The notes beneath the pieces are model-generated. The model was not told the DNA's origin. It did no database searches and saw nothing but the letters and a program-made list of their open reading frames with translations. The position numbers and the translations under genes were made by a program. A stretch of DNA of 64,000 nucleotides from Plasmodium malariae (lineage: Eukaryota; Apicomplexa; Aconoidasida; Haemosporida; Plasmodiidae): assembly GCF_900090045.1 (NCBI RefSeq), contig NC_041782.1:1175001-1239000 (forward strand). The letters run 5' to 3'. Position 1 is the stretch's first letter. Every line of letters begins with the position of its first letter. This document shows positions 49,501 through 61,737 of the stretch, one piece after another.

Positions 49501-52194
49501 ATGATGAACAACGCATGTATGGTAAGGAAAATTCCGCCCTTTATGAAAGAACTGGAAGAGACATACAATATATGCTTCAGCGGAATGAACAAAATTGAAA
49601 GGTGCATATTTGGAAAGAAGGTAGTAAGGCAAATAAATAGCAAATATATAGAAACGTATCAACTATGTATTGTACACTACCAACTATGTAACAAAGAGAA
49701 AATATATAAAATATCATACATTCAAGATGACTTAGAGTTATGTAATAGTTTCTTTGATAGAGAATCAAAAATGTATATATCTAATGATGGGGAAATTGGA
49801 TGTTTATTTTGTAATAATGAAAATAAATTAAGAATAGACTTATTTAAAAATGAAACAAATAGTGGACAATTTTTTTTAACATGTATGAACAGTGTTCTTA
49901 TAAATGATATACATAAAACATTTTTTATATATGAATCGTTTTGCTCTTTTAATTCAAATAATAATTTATTAATATATAGTGCGGAAAGTGATGACATAAA
50001 ATTAAAAAAAGAAAATAATTTACTTCCAAAAAAAGATATAGACATGTTAAAAAAGATAAATAATGGATTTTATACTGAAAATTTTGGTGAGCAATATAAT
50101 TATTCCTTTTTTTATTTATATGTATATAACTTAGTTGATAACAGTATTAAGTATATAACAGTAAAGGATGTTTCCGCTTGTTATTATAGCCCTCATTTTA
50201 TCGACGATACTTCCTTCGTTTGTTTGGCGTATAAGACAGTGCCCTATCGACTTGGTATTTACGCTTTCAACACACGGCCAAACGACCTGTACTTGTGCAC
50301 TCTCAACGATGTGGACCTGGAACCCCTTAAGGTTAGTAGTAACTGTAGCAGTAATAACGTTACCAATGTTAGAAATAGAACCAACAGAAAGAGCCATATC
50401 CGGTGTGCTTATCTGAAGCTGTCTGGCAAAAATTTCAAGCATACATGCTCCCCCATGGTAATCAAGTCCGATGATAACTCAATAGTTTATATAGCTTGCC
50501 TAGTTGTCTTTACAAAAAATGAGGAATGCCTACAACATATCACGCAATATAACCTAGTGCTAATTAAACTAATAAAAGAAGATATAAAACAGAAATATGT
50601 CAAGAGTAATAACAATTTTACTAAAGACATATACGAGGATTTTTATGAAAACGAGTCTTGTAGAAGCGGTGAACATAGCAGCAAAGAGAACAACAATGGA
50701 TGCGGGGCGGAGCCGAGTGCTGGTGGAAGTTATCACAGTAACGTGGTCATGTCAAACGTAGATATGTTGAATATCATTGTACCGAACGCAGCTGAGCCTT
50801 GCGCTGTGTCTACCGCTGGTCCGAACGACAGTAACAACTGTGGAAGCAGTAGAGACGACTTGTGCAACTACAAGAAGGTAGAAACGGATGTACTAATAAA
50901 AGAAGGGCAGCACACGCCGTTCTTTAGGGGCTTATATACGAACGAGATTAAGGGGTACTGTTACCCGTACATATTTCTGAACAGCATTTTTTACAGTAAC
51001 AGAATTGTTATTGCTGTACATATGTTTACAAAAAAATTATTTCGAATATATATAGATAAAATATATAATGAGTATGACATAAATACTAGTGTCGAAATAT
51101 TAACTATGAAAAATGATAATTTGTTTTTAAGTATAAAGAATATGCTATTAAATGATGTGTTAGTGTACTGTATATTTGATGAGTCGAACATTAAAGATGA
51201 TTTTATATATTTGACATATTTAAAAAGCTATAATATTGATTTCTCAACATATGATACTATAAAAAAAGAGAAAAGCATTATCTATTCATGTATAAATGAT
51301 AATTCGAAAAAACTATTTATGATGCTAAGTGAGATGGAAACGAGTTTATTTAAAGGAAAACATCCATATATAAGAAGAAAAAATGCTAGTTTTAATTTAT
51401 TATATGAAGAGGAAAAAGACTATATACATGATATAGAACAAAAAGGATTAAATTTACCAAATTTTAATTTATTTAATTCGAAAAAATTAAGAAATTTAAT
51501 TTTATATATACATGGAGGACCTTATAGCACAACCATAAATGAATACAAAAATGTGTTCATATTTTTTGCTGCATGTGGATTTGATATACTATGTATTAAC
51601 TATATTGGATCATTAACCATATCGGATAAAGACAATATACTGAATGGTTGTGTAAACTCTATCGAGATTGATGATATAATAGAAAATTTTAAAGATTTTT
51701 ATAACTGCTTCAGTGATTATGAAAATGTCTACTTATATGGAGGATCATATGGAGGCTTTGCTGCCTGTTCTATTTTAACAAAATATAATATATTTAAAAG
51801 TTGTTGTGTAATAAATGGAGTATACGAATGGATTTTGTCCGCCTACTCAAGTGATGTTACGCATTATTTTCTTAACATGTCTGTTAATAAATATTGTGAA
51901 TACGATTGCTATTTTAATAAAAATGAATATGCACAAACATATGAATTATCTCCTTTAAATTTTGTACATAATATATCTACACCTATTCTAATTATTTGTT
52001 CAAAAAACGATATGAGAGTGTCCTATCATAACAGTTTATCTTTATATAACAGACTCAGAGCACTTAAAAAGAAGTCGAAGTTATTTCTATTTGACGACTG
52101 TAATCATTCCATTGACAATTATACCTGTGAGGAAACCATGCTTATCAACGTAATTTTGTGGTTTTACGACTACGAGGATAAAAAGAGGAAGTGA
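49501..52194 (+). CDS. S9-type serine peptidase (prolyl oligopeptidase/acylaminoacyl-peptidase-like)
   Basis: It probably cleaves short peptides, removing acylated or terminal residues, in the cytosol. The protein has 897 residues in a single exon. The C-terminal alpha/beta-hydrolase domain has HGGP (about 671-674, oxyanion hole), the nucleophile motif GGSYGG with Ser749, Asp837 in SKNDMR, and His869 in CNHSID, so the full catalytic triad is present. The N-terminal two thirds should form the beta-propeller of the family but carry Asn/Ser-rich inserts (e.g. codons near 50650-50840). No signal peptide. The start chosen is the ATG at 49501; the frame is open upstream to 49426 without another ATG. 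The nearest described group is the S9C acylaminoacyl peptidases, but dipeptidyl-peptidase-like activity cannot be excluded. Confidence 0.85.
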   Translation: MMNNACMVRKIPPFMKELEETYNICFSGMNKIERCIFGKKVVRQINSKYIETYQLCIVHYQLCNKEKIYKISYIQDDLELCNSFFDRESKMYISNDGEIGCLFCNNENKLRIDLFKNETNSGQFFLTCMNSVLINDIHKTFFIYESFCSFNSNNNLLIYSAESDDIKLKKENNLLPKKDIDMLKKINNGFYTENFGEQYNYSFFYLYVYNLVDNSIKYITVKDVSACYYSPHFIDDTSFVCLAYKTVPYRLGIYAFNTRPNDLYLCTLNDVDLEPLKVSSNCSSNNVTNVRNRTNRKSHIRCAYLKLSGKNFKHTCSPMVIKSDDNSIVYIACLVVFTKNEECLQHITQYNLVLIKLIKEDIKQKYVKSNNNFTKDIYEDFYENESCRSGEHSSKENNNGCGAEPSAGGSYHSNVVMSNVDMLNIIVPNAAEPCAVSTAGPNDSNNCGSSRDDLCNYKKVETDVLIKEGQHTPFFRGLYTNEIKGYCYPYIFLNSIFYSNRIVIAVHMFTKKLFRIYIDKIYNEYDINTSVEILTMKNDNLFLSIKNMLLNDVLVYCIFDESNIKDDFIYLTYLKSYNIDFSTYDTIKKEKSIIYSCINDNSKKLFMMLSEMETSLFKGKHPYIRRKNASFNLLYEEEKDYIHDIEQKGLNLPNFNLFNSKKLRNLILYIHGGPYSTTINEYKNVFIFFAACGFDILCINYIGSLTISDKDNILNGCVNSIEIDDIIENFKDFYNCFSDYENVYLYGGSYGGFAACSILTKYNIFKSCCVINGVYEWILSAYSSDVTHYFLNMSVNKYCEYDCYFNKNEYAQTYELSPLNFVHNISTPILIICSKNDMRVSYHNSLSLYNRLRALKKKSKLFLFDDCNHSIDNYTCEETMLINVILWFYDYEDKKRK

Positions 52195-53045
52195 ACTTTT
52201 CCTGTTCTTACGTCACACCGGAAGGAGGTAAAGTAAGCGAGCACTTTACGTGCACAGATATTTGCTTGTTTTTGCGTTAGTACATGCCTTTTTTTTACCA
52301 TTTTTTTACCATTTTTTTACCATTTTTTTTTTTTTTTTTTTTAGAGTACACACACTTAGCGCTTACCCCCACATCGGATACTTCAGAACAATGTAAACCG
52401 AACTACCATGACGTTTAACACACAGTCAATTTTCCTTTTCTAACAGCTGCTATTGTGTTATGGTCAAACAGTAATGGACATTCATTTCGAAGTTTTTTTC
52501 CGTAAGAATATTACATGCACATGTTCAGGCGAATGTTGCAGAGGCTATTTCATATTATAACTACATGTGAAGTTTTTGAATTTTTATAAATTCTCAAAAA
52601 AAAGGGAACTTTTTGTAGATCCATGTTGCATATTTTATGTAACTCATTTTAGACATTTTTAAAAGCGTAAAAAATTAACAATAAAAAAAAAGAAAAAAAA
52701 AATTTGCACAAAATAGCACACAACTACGGAAAATTAACGAAGAATAAACCCTTCTCAAAATTTTAAAAGAGCAAAAAAGAAAAATAAAGAGAGAATGATA
52801 TAACTCGTTTTATTCTTCTATCATACATAATTATATCAAAAATAAAATAAATGTTGTGTAGTACTACGAAAGAGTAGCATTGCGAGGTGATCGCATTATC
52901 ACCTCATGTTTGTTACTCTAACTACTGTTTTTAGCGTATCACATATTATTAAAGCTCGTTGGAGTCAAGCCAATTTGTGTTTTTTCTCCCAATGAAACAT
53001 ATGAACAGTTCAGGACAAGAATATCAACAAGCCACCAAATATCCC
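52195..53045. other. Convergent intergenic region
   Basis: Between the 3' ends of the peptidase and kinase genes. It contains a TTTTTTTACCA triple repeat with poly-T near 52290-52342 and A-rich DNA. Nothing coding is seen. Confidence 0.6.
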
Positions 53046-54663
53046 TTATTCATCTTCGTCCTCCTCAACTTTAAGCACATAATTCTCCAGTGATACTAAC
53101 AAGTTTTGAGCAGCTCTGGTCATTTTAAGACATTAAAAAAAAAAAAAAAAAAAAAAAAAATGAAACGAAACGAAACGAAACGAAATAAAACAAAGTAAAA
53201 CAAAATAGTACAATACCGCAATATTAAGTGAAACATGGAAACGAGGATATTGCTATTCGAACGAACAGCAGAAGTGTCCACATATCATGAATGGTATGTA
53301 CAAGCGTTTCGTAAGTAAATCTTAGCCAAGCTGTGCACGCAGGTACATTACGAACCCGGTGCATTTCATTTATGTGCAATGAAGTATATGCAATTTGGTG
53401 TACGCAGTTAAGTGGTATGCAATTATATACGTGCAATATCTGCTAAGAAAAATAAAATTACTTTCTCGTATTGTTGTCCACGATATTTTGGGTCGAATGT
53501 CTCTCCCTCTCTGTGATTGAAAGAAAAAGACGAAAAAAGTAAAAAGTGAAAAAAAAAAAAAAGAGTCAAAATGGCAGATAGGTGAAGCGACAAAATGGCA
53601 GCGTTACGAATCGATCGAATAACAGAAAAATTTTGCACAAACCCATAAGTGCAAAGTGCGGTACAAAAATTGAGCAAACACAAATGATCCCATTTTCATG
53701 CGAATAAAATGAAAGGTACCTCTCAACCAAGGATGGGAAAGGAGCTCCTCGAGGGTTAAACGTAGCTCATAATTTTTTTCTAAAGTTTTGCTGAGAAAAT
53801 CATAAATATGAATACTAAGATAATTATATTGTGCCTTTAAAGTAACAAAGGATATATTCTCATTAACAATTTTAAAATAATTTTTTAAAACGTTATTGTG
53901 TAAAAATGGATAATTTCCAAACAATAAAAAATATAATAAAGTACCAACATACCAAGAATTATTTTTATCATAATACATTTTTCTAATTTCTTGAGGTGAC
54001 CTAATAAAAAACAATCCATATAAATCTCCTTTTTTGTCAATATTATCATATTTTTTATTTTTACTTAACAAACTTAATATTATTTGTTCCTTTCTGTTAT
54101 CCTTAAAATGTATACAATACCCATTCACATTGCCATGATAAATTTCATTTTTTTCTAAAAAACGAAGAGCACTTATTATCTGGTAAAACCATTCGGCTAG
54201 CTGCCTCTCACTGATGATGAAGTCGTTATCCTTCAGAACATCAAAAAAGAAACCTCCCCTGAAAAGTAAGAATTGCGTATGCATGTACACGCAGCGAATG
54301 TATGGATATACATGTAATACGTATGTGTATATGTATGTGGGCATTTTACAAAATTTACGTGCAGCACTCCGAAATGACGTAGGCAAAATTGTTATCCGCA
54401 AAAACATTGTAAATTTTTAACACATATCTTGAGGTATTATATACACTCTCATATGTCAGGGTTCTCAATTTAAGTAAGTTGTCAAGCGTAGCTCCTTGTA
54501 AGACGCTTTTATTCATCTTTCGTATGAGTCGTCTTTCACCTTTTTTCAAAAATACGCAGGTGAATAATTCTGAATCGTCATTTAGATTGACATGTGCATC
54601 TAGCATGTATCCATGATGAAAGCATTTCGTATTTTCTTCTTTCGCGCTGTACAGAATACCCAT
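53046..54663 (-). CDS. Orphan protein kinase-like gene, probable pseudokinase
   Basis: Four exons join in phase: 54663-54359, 54258-53720, 53510-53462 and 53115-53046 (320 residues). The fold follows a calcium-dependent-kinase-like domain: a beta-3 region with LIRKMNK, the hinge AYVISECCTGGFFFDVL, helix E LRFLEKNEIYHGNVNG, an APE-like SPQEIRKM, SWYVGTLLYFLLFGNYPF (helix F) and the terminal HPWLRG. The catalytic loop is HGNVN (143-147) in place of HRDxKxxN, so the catalytic Asp is Asn145. No DFG is found between it and SPQE. No glycine-rich loop is evident either. Phosphotransfer is therefore unlikely and a scaffold role is inferred. The short acidic tail (KVEEDEDE) has no EF-hands. Small 49- and 70-nt final exons are supported by phase and by GTAATT/GTACCT donors. 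Confidence 0.8.
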
Positions 54664-55076
54664 TTTTAGCGCCAGATATAAATGTTAAAAAGCGATATAC
54701 ATAATTATATTCAACAAATGTGTATGTATATATATATATATATCTATATATATGTATTTATTTTCCTAAGAAAGAAATGGTTGACTGCATACGACTGTGC
54801 ATACTATCGGGTTAAGTGTATATAAAACGCCGAAATATATACATACTCACACATGTCTGTTCAAATGTACCCATGACATATAGTAAAGAGATATAAAGTA
54901 TATCTAACGCCACGCACAATTATTATAAGGAGTAAACACAATTTTTGTCTATTCGTATATGACTCTACGTTTTCTATTTTTTTGTCAGGGACGTAATTAA
55001 ACGAGAAATTTTAAATAAATTATAATGTACATATGAAGTGAAGAACGGGGGGTCCAGGAAAAAAAAAAAAAAACTG

Positions 55077-55573
55077 ATGTCTCTTTTTCTGTCCTTTTTT
55101 TTTTTAAAAATTAATCAAAATATTTTAACTGAATCTAAAAAATTATCATATCCGATATTTCGGAGCATGAAAAAGTTTCAGCCTACACACATGTGGATTT
55201 GTAAGATTTTGTTTTTTTTTTTCTCCTTTTCTTTGTTCATTTTTTGTTAATAATTTGTTCATTTTTTGTTAATATATTGTTAATAATTTGTTAATAATTT
55301 GTTAATAATTTGTTAATAATTTGTTAATATTTTGTTAATATTTTGTTAATAATTTGTTAATAATTTGTTCATAATTTGTTAATAATTTGTTCATAATTTG
55401 TTAATAATTTGTTCATAATTTGTTCATAATTTGTTCATAATTTGTTCATTTTTTTTTTTTTTTTTCTATTACCGTTGGCAGTTAATTTAACATTCGTAGT
55501 TACTGCGAATGTGTACGAAGTTGTCATCACTGATACAAAAATTATTTGTCTTTTATTAATTGTCGTTTGTTAA
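55077..55573 (+). CDS. Candidate short two-exon membrane protein
   Basis: Exon 1 is 55077-55200, with an excellent donor (TTT|GTAAGA). Exon 2 is 55482-55573 after a T-run and CCGTTGGCAG. Phase 1 joins to a Phe codon, giving 71 residues. It reads MSLFLSFFFLKINQNILTES, then KKFQPTHMW, then a hydrophobic C-terminal segment containing NLTFVVTANVYEVV and ending ICLLLIVVC. The first exon may begin elsewhere, since the T-run at 55098-55105 could itself be an intron end. The product is unknown. A coding-like stretch at 55649-55760 (NEETANRYVYVAKNFLGD) follows but does not join. Confidence 0.35.
55247..55452. repeat. TTTGTTAATAA/TTTGTTCATAA array
   Basis: About 18 copies of an 11-bp unit AATTTGTTAAT or AATTTGTTCAT. 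It fills the intron of the candidate gene at 55077-55573. Confidence 0.9.
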
Positions 55574-56084
55574 CTGTCTTTTATTAATTGCTGTTTGTTT
55601 ACTGTCATTTTCTTTAAAAGGGAAAATTGGGATGATAACTAAATTGTGTTAAATGAAGAAACAGCTAATCGATATGTGTACGTTGCTAAAAATTTTTTAG
55701 GGGATCAGAGGTCTTATTGTACTTCCCCGTATAATGTGCAAAAGTGTCTATGTGTGTATATTTTATATGCACTCGTACACGTTCATGCTTTTTTTAACTC
55801 AATGATATTCGCTTCCCCCTTTTTGGTGCAATAGTACGTTTTCATGGTGCACTGCTAAACGTTCATAATTACATTTTCATATTAACGCAAAAACGAACAG
55901 AAAAAATATAACACATAATAAATGAAAAGTAAAAAAGAAAAAGAAAAAAAAATATTTACATAATTTCACTCATTCTACTTTTATTGTGTCAGAAGCGAAG
56001 GCAACTGTATCCTGAAGCTTTGATTTTCTCTACCTTTTACTTTTTATAATTTTTTAGCTCTTTTTACTTATTTTAATATTTTTC

Positions 56085-56188
56085 CCTTTTTTAATATTTC
56101 CCCCTTTTTTAATATTTCCCCCTTTTTTAATATTTCCCCCTTTTTTAATATTTCCCCCCTTTTTAATATTTCCCCCTTTTTTAATATT
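56085..56188. repeat. TTTTTTAATATTTCCCCC array
   Basis: About six copies of an 18-bp unit. On the minus strand it reads Gly-Gly-Asn-Ile-Lys-Lys in one frame. The strictly alternating T-run/C-run makes a homopyrimidine-biased strand. Confidence 0.9.
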
Positions 56189-57139
56189 TTTTTTTGCGTT
56201 AAAAACGGTTTTACATTGCATGTTCAGGTGTTTTCTACATGTAGTATATACATATGTGTGCATATATAAGTGTCTACAAGCGAATTCGAAATGGTAAGTG
56301 CTTCTAAATGTGAAATGTAAAAATGTGAAAATAAATTATGTAAAAGGGAATATAAGAGAGGCAAATAGGATACGGTATAAAATGTAAAGGTCGTAATGTA
56401 AATGAGCCAAGTTATACCCTCCCATATTTTTATACTAACACGAATTGTGTATATTTCATTTGCGTGTTTTTACTTCCATACAATGTTCTCATTTTAAAGT
56501 AAAAATAATTTTTGTTCAGGTTAAAATATGTTATGCTAAAATGTATAATTTAGGAATCTCATTAATTCCTTTTTTTTTTTTTTTTTTATTTGTTTGTTTA
56601 TTTGTATGTTTACATAATGAAGTAAATTAAAGATGATCTACAATGGTTTAACATTTTTAACTGTTTGAATGTATGTATTCGCTTGTAAGTATTGCTTAGG
56701 AGTGTGTACATGTATGAAATATTATGAAGTATACATGTAGGTACACATGCGAGTGTTCATTTTTGTGTGTTCTTCATTAACTTTTATTATAAGAAAAATA
56801 TGTTAAACATATAGTAACCAATTCGTAATTTGCAAAAATCGAGAAAAATAGATAAATCGATTTATAATGATGTACACAAGCATATTTTTGCATGAATAAT
56901 AATTATTGGGAAAAAAAAAAGAACAAAAAAATAAATTGAGATATTTTTAAAGGTGTTTTTTATATTAAAAATGGCATTATAAAATTTTTTTTTTCAACAA
57001 ATAGGATAAACAGGTTAGATTGTTTTTTTTTTTTTTGCTCCAACAAGTGTGGTAGCACATACAAAACAATAAAATTTGTTTCATCATAGGTCATACATAA
57101 TTGTAAAATTGTTTTTAGTGTAAGAAAAAAAAAAATAAT

Positions 57140-57392
57140 AAATAAAATAATAAAACAATAAAGCAGTAAAACAATAAAGCAGTAAAACAATAAAGCAGTA
57201 AAACAATAAAGCAGTAAAACAATAAAGCAGTAAAACAATAAAGCAGTAAAACAATAAAGCAGTAAAACAATAAAGCAGTAAAACAATAAAGCAGTAAAAC
57301 AATAAAGCAGTAAAACAATAAAGCAGTAAAACAATAAAGCAGTAAAACAACAAAACAGTAAAACAGTAAAACAACAAAACATTAAAACAATA
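57140..57392. repeat. 16-bp AAACAATAAAGCAGTA array
   Basis: About 14 copies of CAGTAAAACAATAAAG, the last two or three degenerate (CAACAAAA). All three minus-strand frames are open through it (Leu/Cys/Phe repeats). Intergenic. Confidence 0.9.
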
Positions 57393-57926
57393 AAAATTGG
57401 AACATAATTTTTAGGAATAACAAAGGTTAACATAAAATTAATCTGACAGACAAGTTAAATAAAGCAGCAAAAAATGAGATCATAACAGTTATTCTACTAT
57501 GGCGCATGTTACAAATATATACATGCACATGTAATCACTTGAGAAACCATCACCCGTGCACAATTAACTATCTACTCATCTATTTATGTGTATACCCACA
57601 TATATAAGTATATATGTACATATGTACACAGGTACGCACATATATATATATATATATATATATGTAGCGTACGTGTGGGAGGTCACTATGGCCTTAAGGA
57701 TGTTATTCTTCACAATTATTATTATGAAGAGTAGCTTTCAGTAGTAGTTTATAATTCCATTCCTGTCGCTGTATATTTAAAGAAATACACGAACGCACAT
57801 AACGACGTGTGCTTAACGCATATCATATGTATACGCATATGTAAATGAACACACGCACAGTCGTAAAAACGCACACGACGGCCGCCGCGAATGCCCATCA
57901 CTGTGTAATTTCTAAAGAGGGTGAAT

Positions 57927-60900
57927 ATGAAAAAATATGAAAATGATTCAAGTGTTCCTTCGGAAATGTGCAGCCTCTTAAAAGACTGTGTGCAGGTAAG
58001 AACAGAGGGAAGAGAAGGAACAAAATTAATAATGAACGAACTGGAAAAAATGAGCGCTTTGACAAAACTGGCAGTACTGAAAAAACGAACTCATGTAACG
58101 GAAAGCGATGAACAAAGGGGAGGGACCTACATATCTCCTGTAGCTAATACGGGGGAAAATAAATATGATGAAAATAGCAAAAGAGAAAGGGGATACAATA
58201 AACTTGCTTCAGAAAACATGTCAGATAGTACCAATTCGTCAACCAATCAGATGAATAAGAAATTTAAAAAGAAAGAAAAAAATAATGGGTTGGAAAAGAT
58301 AAAACGTAAGTTTTCTTCACTCGTTAGTATTATAAGTAATAAAAGAAAAGAAGAAATAAAATATAACCATAAAAATGAAAAAGAAATAGAATTTACTGGA
58401 TGTAGTAACCATATGAATGGAAATAAAAAAAAAAAAGACCTTAGCATGTCGGGTCATGAAAAAAGTAAATTAAAAAAATTATTGAGCAGTAGAAGAGGGT
58501 ATTTTTTCAAAAAAAAAAATAATTTGAAGGAAAATAAAAAATTCCAAAATTGTAAGCCTTTTAAACACTTTTTAAAAAAAGATAAATTAAATACATTCGT
58601 TAATACAGAAATGGGAAAACCAAAAAATTTTTCAAAAAAAGAAAACAAAAATTTTTCTCAATATTTCTTCAACTGGTGTAACAATAATATGAATGGAGCT
58701 CATTTAGAAAATATTAAAAAGATATTAGACATATGTGATGAACAGTTAAAAGATGTTATAGAGATATCTAAATTTGATATCGATTTAGATATTAACTCAT
58801 TTTATTCCAATTTTATAAAAGAAAATAGTGATCACTCTATTTTAACTTTTAACATTTATCATAATAAAAATATATATGACATAAAAGAGCATAGAGGGTA
58901 TACAAATGAAAAAATCGTTAGTTACAAACAAACATCTTCCCTTAATTTTAATATGTATGTGTTCAGTATTTCCATTCAGGAGTTCTGTTATTTTTACTAC
59001 AATGTATGTGGTTGGGGTGAACAGCATAGGGGAAGTCGCGATCCCCAAATGGAAAGTGATGATGACAGGATTTGCCAAAATTTTAAATGCAATAATTATT
59101 GTGTCCACAGTCGTAATTACAAGTATGAAAAGCAGAGTAATTGCAGTAGCCTAAATTTAGAGAAGGATAGAAGCTTAAATGGCAATACAGAAAATGCAAA
59201 AAATAATGAAGAAAAAAAAAATGTATATCATCTAAACGAATTAGGTAAAACAGATGCACATAATTTTATCCATGATGAAAATTTTGTTAAAAGTGAAATT
59301 GGTCAAGAAGAACAATACACATATGCATGTACTAGTCTCAATGCATGCAATAGTGCGAAGAAGGGTACAGATAATAACTGCGGACTCGTGAGTGATACCA
59401 TAAATTGGAAACGCATATATAAGAGTAGTAATCCGGATGAGGTGGAATTAAAAAGTTTATATACCCTACAAATAAGCGGAAGTACTCCGAAATATAGGGC
59501 ATTTTATGCAATAAGTGATAGTGCAGCTGATGGGATGGGTGGGAAGCTGAACAAAATGGAGAATGTAAAGAAGGTAGAGAGGCGTGGAATGAAGAAGATG
59601 GAGACAGAAACTACGACGGAGAAATGTGAAAAACAGAAGTCGACTCGTAAAAATGATAGTAATAAATATGGCAAGGACAAGTACAAAGAGACAAAGTGCT
59701 GTATGAAAAGAAACAGTTGTAAGGGTACAATACAGAATAAGTATAACGACTGGGAGAAGCAAAAGGATACTAGTGACGATAATCCACTCCTGTTAAACAA
59801 ATCAAATTGTGCATACAACATTTTTGCGTATAACAAAATTAATTCGTTAAAAAGCGGTAGTAGTTTGCATTTTAATTATAGTAGACGAGGAAATACATAT
59901 TCCAAAGAAAATAAAAATTTGCAGAAGAACAAAATAAGAAAATTTTTTACAGAAAAATTGAAAGGGAACAAAAAGGAATCATATACTAATACTGCTACTC
60001 GGGGTAATATCATATGTAATAGTAATAATCAAAAGGAATGGGCAATAAATCAAAACGTGGGAGATGCAAAGTTATTGGTAGAAAATATTAATGATAAGTC
60101 TAATAATAACTTAAGTTCAAAACAAAAGAGAACAAAACTATTTTTAATGAAATTTAAAAATTTTTACAAAAGTAGGACGACAGGGGGAGTGCTTAACAGG
60201 GATACAAATGTAGATGTACCAACATGTAATGATATGAGTAATGGTGGGGAGTATATAAAAAAGGTGGAAAACACAGGTAACAATGGCTGCTTTTGTAGTG
60301 AACGCATTTTTAAGAAATATACCAACCACAAACAAAACAACAAAAATTATGGCGAGAATGCCGAGATTGACCTGCATAACCAGAATGACCTGTATGACCA
60401 GAATGACCTGCATAACCAGAATGACCTGTATGACCAGAATGACCTGCATAACCGGAATGATCTACATAACCAGAATGATCTACATAACCAGAATGACCTG
60501 CTTAATCAGAATGATCTGCTTAACCAGAATGACCTGCATAACCAGAATGATCTGCTTAATCAGAATGACCTGCATAACCAGAATGACCTGCTTAATCAGA
60601 ATGACCTGCTTAATCAGAATGATCTGCTTAATCAGAATGATCTGCATAACCAGAATGACCTGCTTAACCAGAATGACCTGCTTAATCAGAATAAACGATT
60701 ACAAAATGGTCACTGGAGGGCATTTCATGCTGAAGAGAATATTCAAAACTTTTCAAATAACTGCTTCAATGGGAATGTACAAAATAAAGGTGAATTTCTA
60801 ACAAACCAGTTGGTTGATAAGAATTTTAAGGACATATACTACATCCAGAGAATAAATGCGGACAATGATTCCTTTTCTGTTTTTATCAAAATATACCAGA

Positions 60901-61737
60901 TATATATTTTTTCAAAGAAAAGTGACAACTACAATGAGCAGAAGGAGACACAGGAGGGTACTACAAATTATGGTCATACGGATATAAACCGCAGTAAAAC
61001 GTCTGTATGTGTTTATGCTATTATTCTTCTTAAAAATAATTTTTTAAAATATATAATAAAGAAAAAAATACTTAATGAAATTAGCAATTGTATAAATAAA
61101 TGGAAAAACTACGTAACAATAAAAGCTGAATATATAAAGGATGGGAAAATACCCATGTCAATTAAATGGAGTTATGAAAATATTGATTCTTTTAATTATA
61201 TAGTAGAAAAACTGGAATATTTTATTAATGATTTTTTGAAGGAAATTCTATCAAATATAGCCATTAATGTGATTAACTTTTTCGGTATCAGTGAAAATAA
61301 AACTTTAGAAAATTATTTTGAATGCTCAAGCAAAAATATTTACCATTTTATAAATAAGAAAAAGCTCTCTTTTAAAAATATGTACATTAATTTCTTAAGA
61401 GAAAGCCAAGAAAAAAAAAAAAAAAAAAAAAAAAAAAACGAAAGAAGTGGAAGGAAATGTACTAAACAGTGGAGGAAAACATTACAACAAATGGGCATAT
61501 CATCCTTATTTATTCAAAAAGAATGAAAATAAAAATCAGCCTTTTTCTTATGATAAAAATAAATCTCTATCGAATCATGCAAGTTACAAACCAACCTTTT
61601 ATTATATTACTTCTCATCAGGTAGCGAACAACTACATTGCATATGTAAATAGTATTTATTTCAGAAGGATTATTTTGTTATATGTTTTCGTTATTTTCAT
61701 CTACATGATGATAACTAGCACCATTTTTTATTTATAA
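57927..61737 (+). CDS. Tail-anchored VASt-like (GRAMD1/Lam-type) protein, apparent frameshift near the 3' end
   Basis: Inferred to move sterol or lipid at membrane contact sites. The first part (to about 61411) reads in one frame and then passes a 28-A run. Beyond it the frame containing YNKWAYHPYL and ending in a membrane helix (LLYVFVIFIYMMITSTIF, stop at 61735-61737) looks authentic, giving about 1,270 residues. A VASt-like (START-like) domain seems split: FDIDLDINSFYSNFIKEN through SLNFNMYVFSI (about 275-360) resembles its N-terminal half. YYIQRINADNDSF, then SVCVYAIILLKNNF and NEISNCINKWKNYV (about 970-1060) resembles its C-terminal half. Some 600 Asn/Lys-rich residues, including an NQNDLL repeat, lie between. 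The C-terminal membrane helix fits the Lam/GRAMD1 layout, although no GRAM domain is evident. The start is the ATG at 57927. Confidence 0.65.
60368..60697 (+). repeat. Coding 18-bp NQNDLL/H repeat
   Basis: About 18 units of CTGCATAACCAGAATGAC type encode Leu-His/Leu/Tyr-Asn/Asp-Gln-Asn-Asp. It is in frame within the large insert of the VASt-like protein. Synonymous changes (CTTAAT versus CTGCAT) mark sub-families of units. Confidence 0.95.

Larger units (their letters stand above)
55574..57926. other. Intergenic DNA upstream of the VASt-like gene
   Basis: It contains the arrays at 56085-56188 and 57140-57390, a T-run at 56571-56587 and a (TA)n tract at 57641-57662. The unexplained coding-like stretch 55649-55760 is also here. 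The last 400 bp should include the promoter of the gene at 57927. No RNA gene recognised. Confidence 0.5.

Noticed and set aside
56960..57433. A 157-codon minus-strand Leu/Cys/Phe ORF resembling a membrane protein
   Set aside because: It is the 16-bp AAACAATAAAGCAGTA array read backwards, open in all minus frames.
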